DNA of 64,000 bases. It comes from PGYT01 sp963675055. GTDB lineage: Bacteria; Bacteroidota; Ignavibacteria; Ignavibacteriales; Melioribacteraceae. The stretch is from assembly GCA_963675055.2 (NCBI GenBank), contig CAXXJE010000002.1:2914001-2978000 (forward strand), read 5' to 3'. Positions 51,928 through 61,390 of the stretch are shown here, piece after piece. The first letter of the stretch is position 1. Each line of letters starts with the position of its first letter. A model generated the notes under the pieces. That model did no database searches. It was not told the origin of the DNA and worked only from the letters and a program-made list of their open reading frames with translations. The translations under genes and the position numbers were made by a program.

Positions 51928-53706
51928 CTAGACAGTTCTTTTTTTCGATGCCTTTTTGATATCATCAATACTTTTAAACTGTTTTAACAGACTCTCAGTT
52001 ATTTTCGGTCCTATTCCTTTAATCTCATTCAGTTCGGAAGTAAAAGTCCGCTTGCTTCTTCTAACACGATGGAAAGTTATAGCGAATCTGTGAGCCTCGT
52101 CCCTTAAATGCTGAAGCAGCTTTAAGCTGGAGGATGTTTTAGGAATTGTCTGAGGTTCGGAATCACCGGGGTGAAATACTTCTTCCAATCGTTTTGCCAA
52201 ACCTATAATATTATAATCCTTGAATTCAAGTGAGTCCAGAATTTCAACTGCGCTTGATAACTGGCCCTTACCGCCATCAACCATTATGAGTGAGGGGAGA
52301 GGTTCATTTTCTTCTTTCAAACGCGTATAACGTCTCGTAATAACTTCACGCATACTTGCGAAGTCGTCCGGTCCGTCAACAGAGTTAATTATGAATTTTC
52401 TGTATAAACTCTTCTTAGGCTTTCCGTCGACGAATACAACCATGCTGGCGACCGTATCGGTTCCCTGAAGGTTGGATATATCAAAACATTCAATCTTACG
52501 AGGAAGTTCTTTCAGCCGCAGATCACGTTTCAGTGCAGATAGAACATAAGGAAGATTACCTTCCTTCTTCATCTTCTGGAGCTGTATCTCCTTCAGAAGC
52601 AGAATGGCGTTTTGCTTGCACATTTTAAGTAGCGACATTGTATCACTCTTACGTCGCGGAACTACAAACTTGACTTTTCTTGGTGAACGTGAGTTTAAGA
52701 ACTCGAGCAAGGCCGAGGCGTCTGCAGGAGTTGTCTCGATAATGATTTCCTTCGGTACTTCTACAAATTCATTGTAATAAAACTTTATAATCGCGGAATA
52801 AATGCTTTTTAATTCTTCATCCGCAGAATTGAGCTTGAACTGTCGTTTACCAACTAGTTTACCTGCGCGGATATTAAAAATCGTACAGGCTACATCCTTA
52901 CCTTCTACAGCGGCGCTTACAACATCTCTGTCCTCGAAGTCCGTGCTAACTATTTTCTGCCTGCTCGAATAGATTTTAAGTCGTTCGATTTTATCCCGTA
53001 TCTCAGCCGCTTTCTCAAACTGGAGCTCTTCGGAAGCAGATTTCATTTCAGCCTGCATTTCGGAAATCAGATCTTCGGTCTTTCCTTTTAATAATTTTAC
53101 TACCCGGTTAACCATTATCCCGTAGTCTTGTTCAGATATTAACCCTTCGCATGGTCCGTCGCATTTCTTTATATGATAATCCAGACATACTTTTATCTTC
53201 TTCTGTTTTATCACCTCATCGCTTATCAGGTACTTGCACGAACGGATTCTGAATATCTGGTTGATCATTCGAAGTGAAGTTTTCATACTCTTCACATCGG
53301 TGAATGGTCCGAAAAATCTTGAACCGTCATTAACAACCTCGCGGGTTGCGAATATCTGCGGGTAAGGTTCATTTGTTACACGGACATAAGGAAAGGATTT
53401 ATCATCTTTCAGGTTTACATTATACCGCGGCTTATGCTCTTTTATGAGGTTGTTCTCAAGTACTAGCGCCTCAACCTCGCTGTCCGTTACTATTAGCTGG
53501 AAGTCTTCAACTTTTTTTACGAGTGCCAGTGTCTTGGGAGAATCAACATTAGTATGAAAGTAAGAACGAACTCTGTTCCGAAGGTTCTTTGCTTTCCCAA
53601 TATATATAATCCTTCCGTTGCTGTCTTTAAATTGATATACACCGGGAAGTGCCGGCAGACTCCTCAGTTTTTCTTCAAGAGTTATTTGAGATTCTTTTCC
53701 TGTCAT
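51928..53706 (-). CDS. uvrC: UvrC excinuclease subunit, C-terminus truncated by a frameshift
   Basis: Nucleotide excision repair incision subunit. Start ATG 53706 chosen: an upstream extension to 53799 runs into the end of glgC. 592 residues in this frame: GIY-YIG (LPGVYQFKDSNGRIIYIGKAKNLRNR), cysteine-rich part (CKYLISDEVIKQKKIKVCLDYHIKKCDGPCEG), UVR motif, RNase H-like endonuclease (CFDISNLQGTDTVASMVVF, VDGGKGQLSSA, HPGDSEPQT) and the first HhH. The frame stops after KKASKKRTV; skipping one A of the A7 run (plus-strand T 51939-51945) instead continues as KELSSVVGNKKAELVYEYFNKES, the missing second HhH, to a stop at 51870-51872. Corrected length would be about 611, the normal UvrC size. Indel, sequencing error or slippage cannot be told apart here. 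Confidence 0.9.
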   Translation of the reverse strand: MTGKESQITLEEKLRSLPALPGVYQFKDSNGRIIYIGKAKNLRNRVRSYFHTNVDSPKTLALVKKVEDFQLIVTDSEVEALVLENNLIKEHKPRYNVNLKDDKSFPYVRVTNEPYPQIFATREVVNDGSRFFGPFTDVKSMKTSLRMINQIFRIRSCKYLISDEVIKQKKIKVCLDYHIKKCDGPCEGLISEQDYGIMVNRVVKLLKGKTEDLISEMQAEMKSASEELQFEKAAEIRDKIERLKIYSSRQKIVSTDFEDRDVVSAAVEGKDVACTIFNIRAGKLVGKRQFKLNSADEELKSIYSAIIKFYYNEFVEVPKEIIIETTPADASALLEFLNSRSPRKVKFVVPRRKSDTMSLLKMCKQNAILLLKEIQLQKMKKEGNLPYVLSALKRDLRLKELPRKIECFDISNLQGTDTVASMVVFVDGKPKKSLYRKFIINSVDGPDDFASMREVITRRYTRLKEENEPLPSLIMVDGGKGQLSSAVEILDSLEFKDYNIIGLAKRLEEVFHPGDSEPQTIPKTSSSLKLLQHLRDEAHRFAITFHRVRRSKRTFTSELNEIKGIGPKITESLLKQFKSIDDIKKASKKRTV

Positions 53707-53731
53707 AACGAACGCAAAAATACTATTGTTT

Positions 53732-53765
53732 AAAATAAAAAGGGGACTGAAAATTTCCAGTCCCC
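53732..53765 (-). terminator. Rho-independent terminator of glgC
   Basis: Perfect eight-base stem ggggactg (53742-53749) / cagtcccc (53758-53765) with an eight-base loop. Read on the minus strand it is followed by a T-rich tract (complement of 53732-53741), typical of an intrinsic terminator. It lies between glgC (upstream on this strand) and uvrC, so uvrC probably has its own promoter or is read through. Confidence 0.75.
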
Positions 53766-53789
53766 GTAATAATAGTTTATAACTGGTTC

Positions 53790-55028
53790 TTATTCCCAAA
53801 TATAGTTTTTCGGCACAACAACAATTCCAGTCTCAGATACTTTGAAACGCTTCTTGTCATCCTCAGGATCGAAACCAATCTCAACACCTTCGGGAATCAC
53901 CACATTCTTATCTATTATTGTTCTTCTGATCCGTGAATGTCTGCCAATATTGCAATTGTCCATTATTATCGAATCGGTTATGTAAGTATAACTGTTTACT
54001 CTTACCTGCGGACCTATAATTGATCTTTCAACCAATCCGCCGGATATTATCGTTCCGTCTGCGATAAGGGAATTAAAAGCTCTTCCGACTCTCTCGCCTT
54101 CATGAGAAATAGTTTTTGCAGGCGGTGACTGCTGCTGTGCACCGCGAATAGGCCAATGGTTATCGTAGAGATTGAAATCGGGATGAATTGCTATCAGATC
54201 CATACTGGCAGCGTAGTAACTGTCGAGCGTACCTACATCAACCCAATAAGGTTTTTCTTTCTTGTTCTCATCTTCAAATCTGAAAGCCGATATGTTATAC
54301 CCGTCTTCTATCATCCGGGGAATTACATGCTTTCCGAAGTCAAGATTTTTTATACCCTGGTTTTCCAGTTTCCCCAGAATTTCCCTTATTACCTTGGCAT
54401 TGAATATATAAATGCCCATGTTGACAAAAGACTCACCGGGTCTGTCGGGTATCTCAGGCGGATTATTCGGTTTTTCAATAAATGACTTTACTTTATAGTT
54501 CTCATCTATGTCAATAACTCCGAACCGGCTTGCCTGGTCCTTTGAAATGTAAAAACATGCAATGGACAGATCAGCTTTCTTTTCAATGTGATACTGAAGC
54601 ATCTTTAAATAGTCCATTTTGTATATATGGTCGCCCGAGAGAATAAGAAGATGGTCGACATCATGTTCTTCAGTTAAATTCAAATTCTGGTAAATTGCGT
54701 TTGCCGTACCGGTGTACCAGTTATTGCTAATTTTCTGCTGTGGTGGAATCGAGTAGATAAATTCACCAAGTTCAGGATTGAAGATATTCCATGCTTCGTA
54801 TAAATGCCGGTTAATTGAATCAGATTTGTATTGAGTAAGTACATAAATTTTCCTCAGTCCCGAGTTCAGGCAATTCGATAGAGCAAAGTCAATAATTCTG
54901 TATTTACCACCGAATGGAACCGATGGTTTCGTTCGGGGTTCGGTCAAAGGTTTAAGTCTTTCACCAAGCCCTCCGGCGAGTATCATTGTTAGTGTTCCGC
55001 GTAGTAATGATGAACCGATATATGGCAT
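53790..55028 (-). CDS. glgC: Glucose-1-phosphate adenylyltransferase (ADP-glucose pyrophosphorylase)
   Basis: Makes ADP-glucose for glycogen synthesis. 412 residues from ATG 55028 (a TTG at 55034 adds two). Signatures: LAGGLGERLKPLTEPRTKPSVPFGGKYRIIDFALSNCLNSG (only parts needed: AGGLGERL), ILSGDHIYKMDY, SFIEKPN, VNMGIYIF, YWVDVGTLDSYYAA and a C-terminal left-handed beta-helix with hexapeptide repeats (NCNIGRHSRIRRTII). No other glycogen genes are visible in the window. Terminated by a strong hairpin. Confidence 0.97.
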   Translation of the reverse strand: MPYIGSSLLRGTLTMILAGGLGERLKPLTEPRTKPSVPFGGKYRIIDFALSNCLNSGLRKIYVLTQYKSDSINRHLYEAWNIFNPELGEFIYSIPPQQKISNNWYTGTANAIYQNLNLTEEHDVDHLLILSGDHIYKMDYLKMLQYHIEKKADLSIACFYISKDQASRFGVIDIDENYKVKSFIEKPNNPPEIPDRPGESFVNMGIYIFNAKVIREILGKLENQGIKNLDFGKHVIPRMIEDGYNISAFRFEDENKKEKPYWVDVGTLDSYYAASMDLIAIHPDFNLYDNHWPIRGAQQQSPPAKTISHEGERVGRAFNSLIADGTIISGGLVERSIIGPQVRVNSYTYITDSIIMDNCNIGRHSRIRRTIIDKNVVIPEGVEIGFDPEDDKKRFKVSETGIVVVPKNYIWE

Positions 55029-55184
55029 ATTCAACTCTGGTTTATTTGAAAATTATTCAGGAATTCTCACAGATAGTTAACATAGTGTCGTTAGTTATTA
55101 TTGAAATGCTTAATTTTGCCGTATCGAGAGATATAAAAATAATGTTCGAATTACTAACTTGAACCCTATTTAATTATTGATGCT

Positions 55185-56861
55185 ATGAAAGTCAAGAAAA
55201 ATAACCGTTTCCTTGGTGTCGCAATCGCTACAGTTGTTGTAATCATTATTATACTGATTGCCATAGTCATTCTATACTATACTGCTTCAGGAAGGATAGG
55301 AAGCAGTTTCATGAGTGTATCCGATAAACTGGAAGACGATAATCAATCGTTACTCGACGTTACTCATTATACCATTAGTGTTGATCTTATTCCGGAAGAT
55401 GAAACAATTAATGGTGAAGTTGAAATTATACTTGATATGGCAAATTATGAAGATGATAACATCGTTCTGGATTTTTACGATAACTTTGACATAACATCGG
55501 TTAAATTCAATGATCAGCCGGTTGGTTATGAATATGAGGATAATAAAATTCTTATAAATGATCCGGTTTCTAACGGGCAAGTGAACAGGATACGAATCAA
55601 ATACAGCGGTACGCCTCAATCCCTGGGATTCGGTTCATTTAACTTCGAGACATATGATAAAAAAAGTTTTGTATACAGTTTGAACGAACCTGTATTCGCT
55701 CCAACATGGTTCCCTTGCAATGATAAAACGACCGATAAAGCAACTCTTGACATATCAATAACCAACGATTCCGACATGGTTTCTGTTTCAAATGGTCGCT
55801 TAACAGGAATTGAAACAAATGGCGGAAGAAGAACTTATTCCTACTCCACAGATTATCCGATATCCACTTACCTGATTGCAATTTATTCTGCGGACTACAC
55901 CCGGTTCGGTGACAAATATATCTCTCTGGACGGGAGAGATACTATGAGTATAAATTATTATGTTACTCCCGATAAGCTTGAAGAGGCTAAAACAGATTTT
56001 GCCGTTCATCCGGAAGCTTTGAAAATACTTTCCGCATTATTCGGTGAGTATCCCTTTATAGATGACGGGTACGGCGTAGCCCAGTTCATGTGGCAGATGG
56101 GAGCCATGGAACACCAAACAATAACCGGCATCGGTACTAATTTTATTTCGGGTCATAAATTTCATACATCTATGCTGGTTCATGAAGCGGCGCATCACTG
56201 GTGGGGAGATGCTGTAACTCCTAAAACATGGAAGGATGTTTGGTTGAATGAAGGATTTGCCACCTACTCGGAAGCGCTTTACTGGGAGAAGAAAACCGGG
56301 AAGAGATCGCTTCAGTCAACAATGTCCGGATTTTTTGATTCATTCGATCAGGGAAGTTTATACGATCCGGGAATGAACATATTCAGCAGACTTGTTTATG
56401 AGAAAGGTGCATGGGTTCTTCATATGCTTCGTCACGAGATAGGTGATAGTGTATTTCTCCGTACTATGAGGAACTACTACGAGAAATATAAATATAAAAA
56501 TGCGTCGACAGATGATTTCATAGCCGTCTGTGAATATGAATCGGGTAGAGAATTGAATTACTTTTTCGATCAGTGGGTATTTAACGGTGTCGGAATCCCG
56601 GAAGTCGAGTACAAGGTTCTCATTGATGATGAATTAGTTCAGCTGCATTTGACCCAGGTCCAAAAGGATGAGACAATATACAACATGTTACTAGACGTTG
56701 AAATAATTCTCAAAGACCAGAGTTCGGAAATAGTCCCGGTCAGGTTTTCAACGCGTGATACTTTGATTAAATTAGCAGTTAATAGTAAGCCGGAACAGGT
56801 TGTACTTGATCCGGATGGTTGGCTGCTTGCTTCTATTTTTGAGGTTGGCAGTGAAAAATAG
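55185..56861 (+). CDS. M1 family metallopeptidase, membrane anchored
   Basis: 558 residues. N-terminal membrane anchor (about 9-32, FLGVAIATVVVIIIILIAIVIL), beta-sandwich domain, then the M1 catalytic domain with the exopeptidase motif variant MGAMEHQT, zinc motif HEAAHHWWGD (His 333, Glu 334, His 337) and the third ligand WLNEGFATY (Glu 356). Truncated C-terminal region compared with PepN (no large helical domain), as in extracytoplasmic or LTA4H-like members. Predicted to act outside the cytoplasm on peptides. It has its own upstream region divergent from glgC. Confidence 0.93.
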   Translation: MKVKKNNRFLGVAIATVVVIIIILIAIVILYYTASGRIGSSFMSVSDKLEDDNQSLLDVTHYTISVDLIPEDETINGEVEIILDMANYEDDNIVLDFYDNFDITSVKFNDQPVGYEYEDNKILINDPVSNGQVNRIRIKYSGTPQSLGFGSFNFETYDKKSFVYSLNEPVFAPTWFPCNDKTTDKATLDISITNDSDMVSVSNGRLTGIETNGGRRTYSYSTDYPISTYLIAIYSADYTRFGDKYISLDGRDTMSINYYVTPDKLEEAKTDFAVHPEALKILSALFGEYPFIDDGYGVAQFMWQMGAMEHQTITGIGTNFISGHKFHTSMLVHEAAHHWWGDAVTPKTWKDVWLNEGFATYSEALYWEKKTGKRSLQSTMSGFFDSFDQGSLYDPGMNIFSRLVYEKGAWVLHMLRHEIGDSVFLRTMRNYYEKYKYKNASTDDFIAVCEYESGRELNYFFDQWVFNGVGIPEVEYKVLIDDELVQLHLTQVQKDETIYNMLLDVEIILKDQSSEIVPVRFSTRDTLIKLAVNSKPEQVVLDPDGWLLASIFEVGSEK

Positions 56862-56910
56862 TAACAAAATGAATTTGCATTCACTAACTTTGCAAATACG
56901 TTAAATTTTA

Positions 56911-57639
56911 GTGCGGAGAAGTAATATTTATTACTTTGTTTCTGATTTACATTTAGGACTTCAGTCCGAGGAAAAGGAAAAAGTTAAGGAGAGATTGTTT
57001 ACTGATTTCCTTGATAATATTAGTCCTGATGCAAAAGCATTATTCATTCTCGGCGATCTCTTTGATTACTGGTTTGAATACAAGAGAGTTGTTCAAAAAG
57101 GATTCTTCAGAACGTTCACTGCGCTTCAGAATCTGGCCGAAAGGGGAACGGAAATTCATTATATTATAGGCAATCATGATTTTCTGCACCGTGATTTTTT
57201 CGAAAAGGAATTCGGGGCTAAAGTATACCAGGATTCACTATCATTAGAACTTGACGGGAAAAAGTTTTTCATGGCTCATGGCGATGGACTGGTAAAAAAA
57301 GATTACGGTTATTTGATATTAAAAAAAGTATTACGAAACAGGTTTATACAGAATCTGTATTCGTTAATTCATCCTGATTGGGGAATCGGGATTGCAAGTG
57401 CCACCAGTCGGACGAGCCGTGAGTATACCCACAGTAAACATTATGGTGAAATTGACGGAGTGCTTGAAGCAGCTAAAATTAAAATTAATGAAGGATGGGA
57501 TTACGTTCTGTTCGGTCATACTCATCAGCGAACATTAGAACGGTATAAAAACGGTACATATATAAACCTCGGCACCTGGCTCGAGAAACCGTGTTACGGA
57601 ATATTCGATTCACAAAAATTTGAAATTATTGATATCTGA
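56911..57639 (+). CDS. lpxH: UDP-2,3-diacylglucosamine pyrophosphohydrolase LpxH
   Basis: Produces lipid X in lipid A synthesis. 242 residues from GTG 56911. Metallophosphoesterase motifs: FVSDLHLG (about 10-17), LGDLFDYWFEY, IIGNHDFLHRD, MAHGDGLVKKDYGY, and VLFGHTHQRTLE plus INLGTWLEKPCYG. Matches the LpxH type of Bacteroidota-related bacteria. Stop overlaps the upstream side of the PBP1A start zone (two bases between). Confidence 0.93.
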   Translation: MRRSNIYYFVSDLHLGLQSEEKEKVKERLFTDFLDNISPDAKALFILGDLFDYWFEYKRVVQKGFFRTFTALQNLAERGTEIHYIIGNHDFLHRDFFEKEFGAKVYQDSLSLELDGKKFFMAHGDGLVKKDYGYLILKKVLRNRFIQNLYSLIHPDWGIGIASATSRTSREYTHSKHYGEIDGVLEAAKIKINEGWDYVLFGHTHQRTLERYKNGTYINLGTWLEKPCYGIFDSQKFEIIDI

Positions 57640-57640
57640 T

Positions 57641-59938
57641 ATGGCAAAAAAAATAGCTCGACCTAAAAAACGCAAAAAGAATTCTGCCAGAAAAATAATC
57701 TGGATACTTGCTGCTTTCTTCATTGTCTGCGTAAGCATCGCAGGGTTCTTCTATTATCAGTATATAATCGACGACCTGCCGACTCTCGAAGAACTGGAAA
57801 ATCCGAGACAGCAGCTTGCGAGTATTGTTTACAGTTCAGATGGTGTTGAAATAGGCCGGTTCTATAAAGAACGTCGGCTTCAGACTTCTATAGATAGTAT
57901 TCCAAGATTCCTGGTGAGTGCCCTTGTTGCAACCGAGGATAAGAAGTTCTATGACCACTGGGGTGTTGATCTTGAACGATTCGGGAAAGCTTTAATCAAG
58001 ACTTTCTTAATGGGTAAGAAAGAAGGCGCAAGTACCCTAACGATGCAGTTATCAAAAATGCTTTATGATTATAAATCCGTGAATGAATCGTATTTCGATA
58101 CTATCACAAGAAAAATTCGAGAGTGGATAACTGCCGTCCAAATTGAAAAGTCGTACACGAAAGATGAAATACTGGAAATGTACCTTAACACCGCATTTTT
58201 TGGTAAAGGTGCCTATGGAATTGAGATGGCTGCGCGAATGTATTTTAATAAGCCGATTCAGGACTTAATTCCTCCCGAATCTGCTATGCTTATTGCGCTC
58301 CTGAAATCATCTGTGTACTATAATCCTGTGACCCGTTATAACAGCGCTATCGCTCGTCGAAACCTGGTAATGAAGATGGCTGCTCAGGATGGCTACCTGA
58401 CCGAGCAGCAATATGATGAGTACAGCCAGATGCCGATTGAACTTAAGCTTGAAAAGGCTTCACAAATGTACAGAAGTTCAGTTGCACCGTACTTCGTCGA
58501 ACATGTGCGGCAGGAACTGGAGGATAAACAGGAAGAGTACGGTTTCAATATTTATGAAGACGGGTTGACCATCCATACAAGTCTTGATACCAGGATGCAG
58601 AAGATAGCGAACAATGTTGTTGCCGTGCACCTCGATGAATTCCAGGAAGATTTTGACAAAAGGTGGAACTGGCGCAGAAACCGTGAAACTCTTGACGATT
58701 TGCTTGATGTTGCAATCAAGCGCAGACCGGACTATAAGCGTGCCTCAGAAGAAGAGAAGCCAAAAGTTTACAATGATCTGAAAAAGAATGTTGCATTTGT
58801 TGATTCCGTTCAGAAGATAGCTCAGACAATTGAAGTTGGTTTTGTGGTATTGGATGCGAAATCAGGAGAGATACTCGTTATGGTTGGGGGCAGGGATACA
58901 AAGAACGGTACAGGACTGAATCACGTTACGCAGATCCAACGTCAGCCCGGTTCATCATTTAAACCGATAGTCTATACTGTTGCGCTTGATAATGGTTTGT
59001 ATCCGGCCTATCCAATCTTGAATCAACCTTTCGACTACGAAGGCTGGAGTCCTAATAATTTTAAGGAAAGTAATATTGGCGGATTCCTGACTCTCCGTGA
59101 GGGGATAATGAACTCGGTTAACCTCATAGCCGCACGTTTAATAATCGAAGGACATGTTGATCCATGGCAGGTAATAACCTATGCCAAGCGTATGGGGATA
59201 AAACATAAGCTGAATCCATGGCCCGCCATTTCACTCGGCGCGTCCGAGGTGGTTCCGCTGGAACTGGCAAGCGTTTTCGGTACCATTGCCAATAAAGGAA
59301 TTTATAATGAACCGATGTCTATAATGAGTATTGAAGATAAAGATGGTATATTGATCGATTCCTATACATCAACAAGCCGAGAAGCTATCAGTGAGGAAAC
59401 CGCGTATATTATTACTAATATGCTCCAGACAGTAGTAAGGGAGGGAACCGGCGTCGGAATTCGAACCAGGCATAATTTCCAAAGACCCTGTGCTGGTAAA
59501 ACAGGTACCAATGGAGACTTTAAGGACGCATGGTTTATGGGATTCACTCCGCAATTGGCAGCGGGTGTTTGGGTTGGTTTCAACGATCAGAGAATTTCAT
59601 TTACGGGTAATTACGGTCAGGGAGCTAAAGCGGCTCTTCCGATCTGGGCGAATTTCATGAGAGAAACATATGATTCACTCGATCTGCCGTTGGAGGGTTT
59701 CAGTCCTCCGGCAAGCGGAGACGTTGTTCAAGCTGATTTCTGTAAGGAGTCTATATATGAACTTGGTAATCCAAGACTTTACTCCCGGGATTGCAGCTCC
59801 GGTATATTAAAAGATATTATTAAACTGGAAGATTTGCCGGTTGCCTACAACGAGGAAAGAGATACCACGCTGAAGTATTTCAACCGTTACTCAATAATAG
59901 ATACTATGGCACATGAAGCTATAGAAATTAAAGATTAG
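57641..59938 (+). CDS. Class A penicillin-binding protein (PBP1A type)
   Basis: Peptidoglycan glycosyltransferase/transpeptidase, 765 residues from ATG 57641 (an in-frame TTG at 57620 lies inside lpxH). Short basic N-terminus, one membrane helix (IIWILAAFFIVCVSIAGFFYYQ), GT51 domain with ATEDKKFYDHWG, GASTLTMQLSK and EIEKSYTKDEILEMYLN, then the transpeptidase domain with Ser-x-x-Lys in QPGSSFKPI, Ser-x-Asn in MNSVNLIAARL and Lys-Thr-Gly in AGKTGTNGDFKDAW. All catalytic signatures intact. Confidence 0.95.
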   Translation: MAKKIARPKKRKKNSARKIIWILAAFFIVCVSIAGFFYYQYIIDDLPTLEELENPRQQLASIVYSSDGVEIGRFYKERRLQTSIDSIPRFLVSALVATEDKKFYDHWGVDLERFGKALIKTFLMGKKEGASTLTMQLSKMLYDYKSVNESYFDTITRKIREWITAVQIEKSYTKDEILEMYLNTAFFGKGAYGIEMAARMYFNKPIQDLIPPESAMLIALLKSSVYYNPVTRYNSAIARRNLVMKMAAQDGYLTEQQYDEYSQMPIELKLEKASQMYRSSVAPYFVEHVRQELEDKQEEYGFNIYEDGLTIHTSLDTRMQKIANNVVAVHLDEFQEDFDKRWNWRRNRETLDDLLDVAIKRRPDYKRASEEEKPKVYNDLKKNVAFVDSVQKIAQTIEVGFVVLDAKSGEILVMVGGRDTKNGTGLNHVTQIQRQPGSSFKPIVYTVALDNGLYPAYPILNQPFDYEGWSPNNFKESNIGGFLTLREGIMNSVNLIAARLIIEGHVDPWQVITYAKRMGIKHKLNPWPAISLGASEVVPLELASVFGTIANKGIYNEPMSIMSIEDKDGILIDSYTSTSREAISEETAYIITNMLQTVVREGTGVGIRTRHNFQRPCAGKTGTNGDFKDAWFMGFTPQLAAGVWVGFNDQRISFTGNYGQGAKAALPIWANFMRETYDSLDLPLEGFSPPASGDVVQADFCKESIYELGNPRLYSRDCSSGILKDIIKLEDLPVAYNEERDTTLKYFNRYSIIDTMAHEAIEIKD

Positions 59939-60026
59939 CTTTGTATATATCTTATTCTATTTTTATTTTTACAGTCACATTTTTATTGTGTTCTGCTGGT
60001 AATTCAGTTCTAAGAAATATTGTAAT

Positions 60027-60110
60027 GCCCAGGTGGTGAAATTGGTAAACACGCTAGGTTCAGGGTCTAGTGGGAGCAATCCCTTGGGGGTTCGAGTCCC
60101 CCCCTGGGCA
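60027..60110 (+). tRNA. tRNA-Leu (anticodon CAG)
   Basis: Long-variable-arm tRNA. Acceptor arms GCCCAGG (60027-60033) and CCTGGGC (60103-60109), D arm GTG..CAC, anticodon stem CTAGG/TCTAG around the loop TTCAGGG with anticodon CAG at 60061-60063, variable arm GGGAGCAATCCC, T-arm GGGGGTTCGAGTCCCC. The discriminator A is at 60110 and CCA is not encoded (ACA follows). A 12-base inverted repeat follows immediately. Confidence 0.97.
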
Positions 60111-60116
60111 CATTAA

Positions 60117-60150
60117 AATAATAAATCCGGCTTACGCTGGATTTATTATT
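60117..60150 (+). terminator. Terminator-like hairpin after tRNA-Leu
   Basis: Perfect 12-base inverted repeat aataataaatcc (60117-60128) / ggatttattatt (60139-60150) with a 10-base loop. The right arm is T-rich and can serve as the terminator tail for the tRNA gene; its mirror could also stop the minus-strand histidine kinase transcript that ends 67 bases away. Confidence 0.65.
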
Positions 60151-60216
60151 GTAAACATGTCTCATGTGGACAAGGATCTTCGATTAGTTTCTTTGCGAAT
60201 CTCTAAGGGATGCAGA

Positions 60217-61389
60217 TTATTTAGAGACCGGGACAGTAAATATAAACTGACTTCCTTTATTCAGTTCACTTTTGACTTTAATTGTTCCGCCGTTTTTCTC
60301 AATAAAATCTTTACACAAAATCAATCCTAACCCGGTTCCTTTTTCTTTAGATCGCCCAATATCCGTATTGTTAACATCTATGCGGAAGAGTTTGCTAAGA
60401 TCTTCTTCAGACATTCCTATACCGCTGTCTTCAACAGTATATTCAATCAGGTCATCAATTCTTTTGGTGATGAATGTTACTGATCCATTTGTATCTGTGA
60501 ATTTTATTGCATTCGTTGCAAGATTCCTAATAATGGTTTCAAGTGCATTAGAATCTGCGAATACCTTGTGTCCCGGTTCTATGTTTACTTGCAGAGCGAT
60601 ATTTTTACTGTGTGCCTGAGCCTCAATTAATTTTTTTATTTCATTTGTTAGTTCAAGCAAATCCACAACTTCCGGTTCAAAGGATAATCGTCCGGTTTGA
60701 GAACGCGCCCAATTTAAAAGATTCTCAAGCAATTTATATGCACTGTTTGATGCATCACTGATAGTTTGTATGAAATCAAAAATCTCTTTGCTATCCATTT
60801 CCTGATAGTCCGAGATTAGAATTTCGGAAAATGACATAATCGCTTGGAACGGGTTTTTTAAATCATGCCCGATTATTGAGAAAAGCTTATCCTTATTGGC
60901 ATTAAGAATTTTTAACTTCTGCTCGGACTCTCTCAGAATTTCTTCAATTTTCTTTCTTTCATTTACTTCATGAAGAGCGATGTCCCGCATTTCTTTTGCA
61001 ATATTAAGCTGACGTGTTTCTTCCGTAACATCCTGAACTGAGATAATTGCAAATATAGATTTAGTCTCTTCATCTGTGTACGGTATTATGGAAGTATGCT
61101 GTGTCCTGAAAGATCCATCTTTTAATTTGCATGGTATCAAATACCTGTGTAATAACGCGGAGAATACAGTCGGCGGACCTCCATCTAAAATATTCTGTAT
61201 CCTTTGCAAATAAATATTCTTTTTAAGTCGTGGAATGAGATTCAGTATGTTCTTGCCTACGGCTTCCGCGGCACTAATTCCCGATAACTTTTCAATAGTC
61301 TTATTCCAGAAAACAATATCAAATTTCGAATCAATTACCAGTGATCCGTTTGGGATATAGTCATAATATGAAAACTGATTGGAATTCAT
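60217..61389 (-). CDS. PAS-domain sensor histidine kinase
   Basis: 390 residues. N-terminal PAS domain (about 10-130; GSLVIDSKFDIVFWNKTIEKL, SVQDVTEETRQ), coiled coil (about 130-165), HisKA box with phospho-acceptor His 175 in SIIGHDLKNPFQ, and HATPase domain with N box IIRNLATNAIKF, G1 VEDSGIGMSEEDL and G2 KGTGLGLILCKDF. No membrane segment is predicted, so it is a cytoplasmic kinase. It follows cheC by one base and cheY further upstream on the same strand, forming a three-gene module. Confidence 0.94.
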   Translation of the reverse strand: MNSNQFSYYDYIPNGSLVIDSKFDIVFWNKTIEKLSGISAAEAVGKNILNLIPRLKKNIYLQRIQNILDGGPPTVFSALLHRYLIPCKLKDGSFRTQHTSIIPYTDEETKSIFAIISVQDVTEETRQLNIAKEMRDIALHEVNERKKIEEILRESEQKLKILNANKDKLFSIIGHDLKNPFQAIMSFSEILISDYQEMDSKEIFDFIQTISDASNSAYKLLENLLNWARSQTGRLSFEPEVVDLLELTNEIKKLIEAQAHSKNIALQVNIEPGHKVFADSNALETIIRNLATNAIKFTDTNGSVTFITKRIDDLIEYTVEDSGIGMSEEDLSKLFRIDVNNTDIGRSKEKGTGLGLILCKDFIEKNGGTIKVKSELNKGSQFIFTVPVSK

Positions 61390-61390
61390 T

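Noticed and set aside
53707..53799. Upstream extension of UvrC to GTG/ATG-like codons at 53799
   Set aside because: It crosses the glgC terminator hairpin and the end of glgC; the family starts with short N-termini before GIY-YIG.
60070..60330. A plus-strand open frame of 86 codons spanning the tRNA-Leu 3' half and the end of the histidine kinase
   Set aside because: It starts inside the tRNA, runs through its terminator hairpin and antisense to the kinase; no ribosome site or family match.
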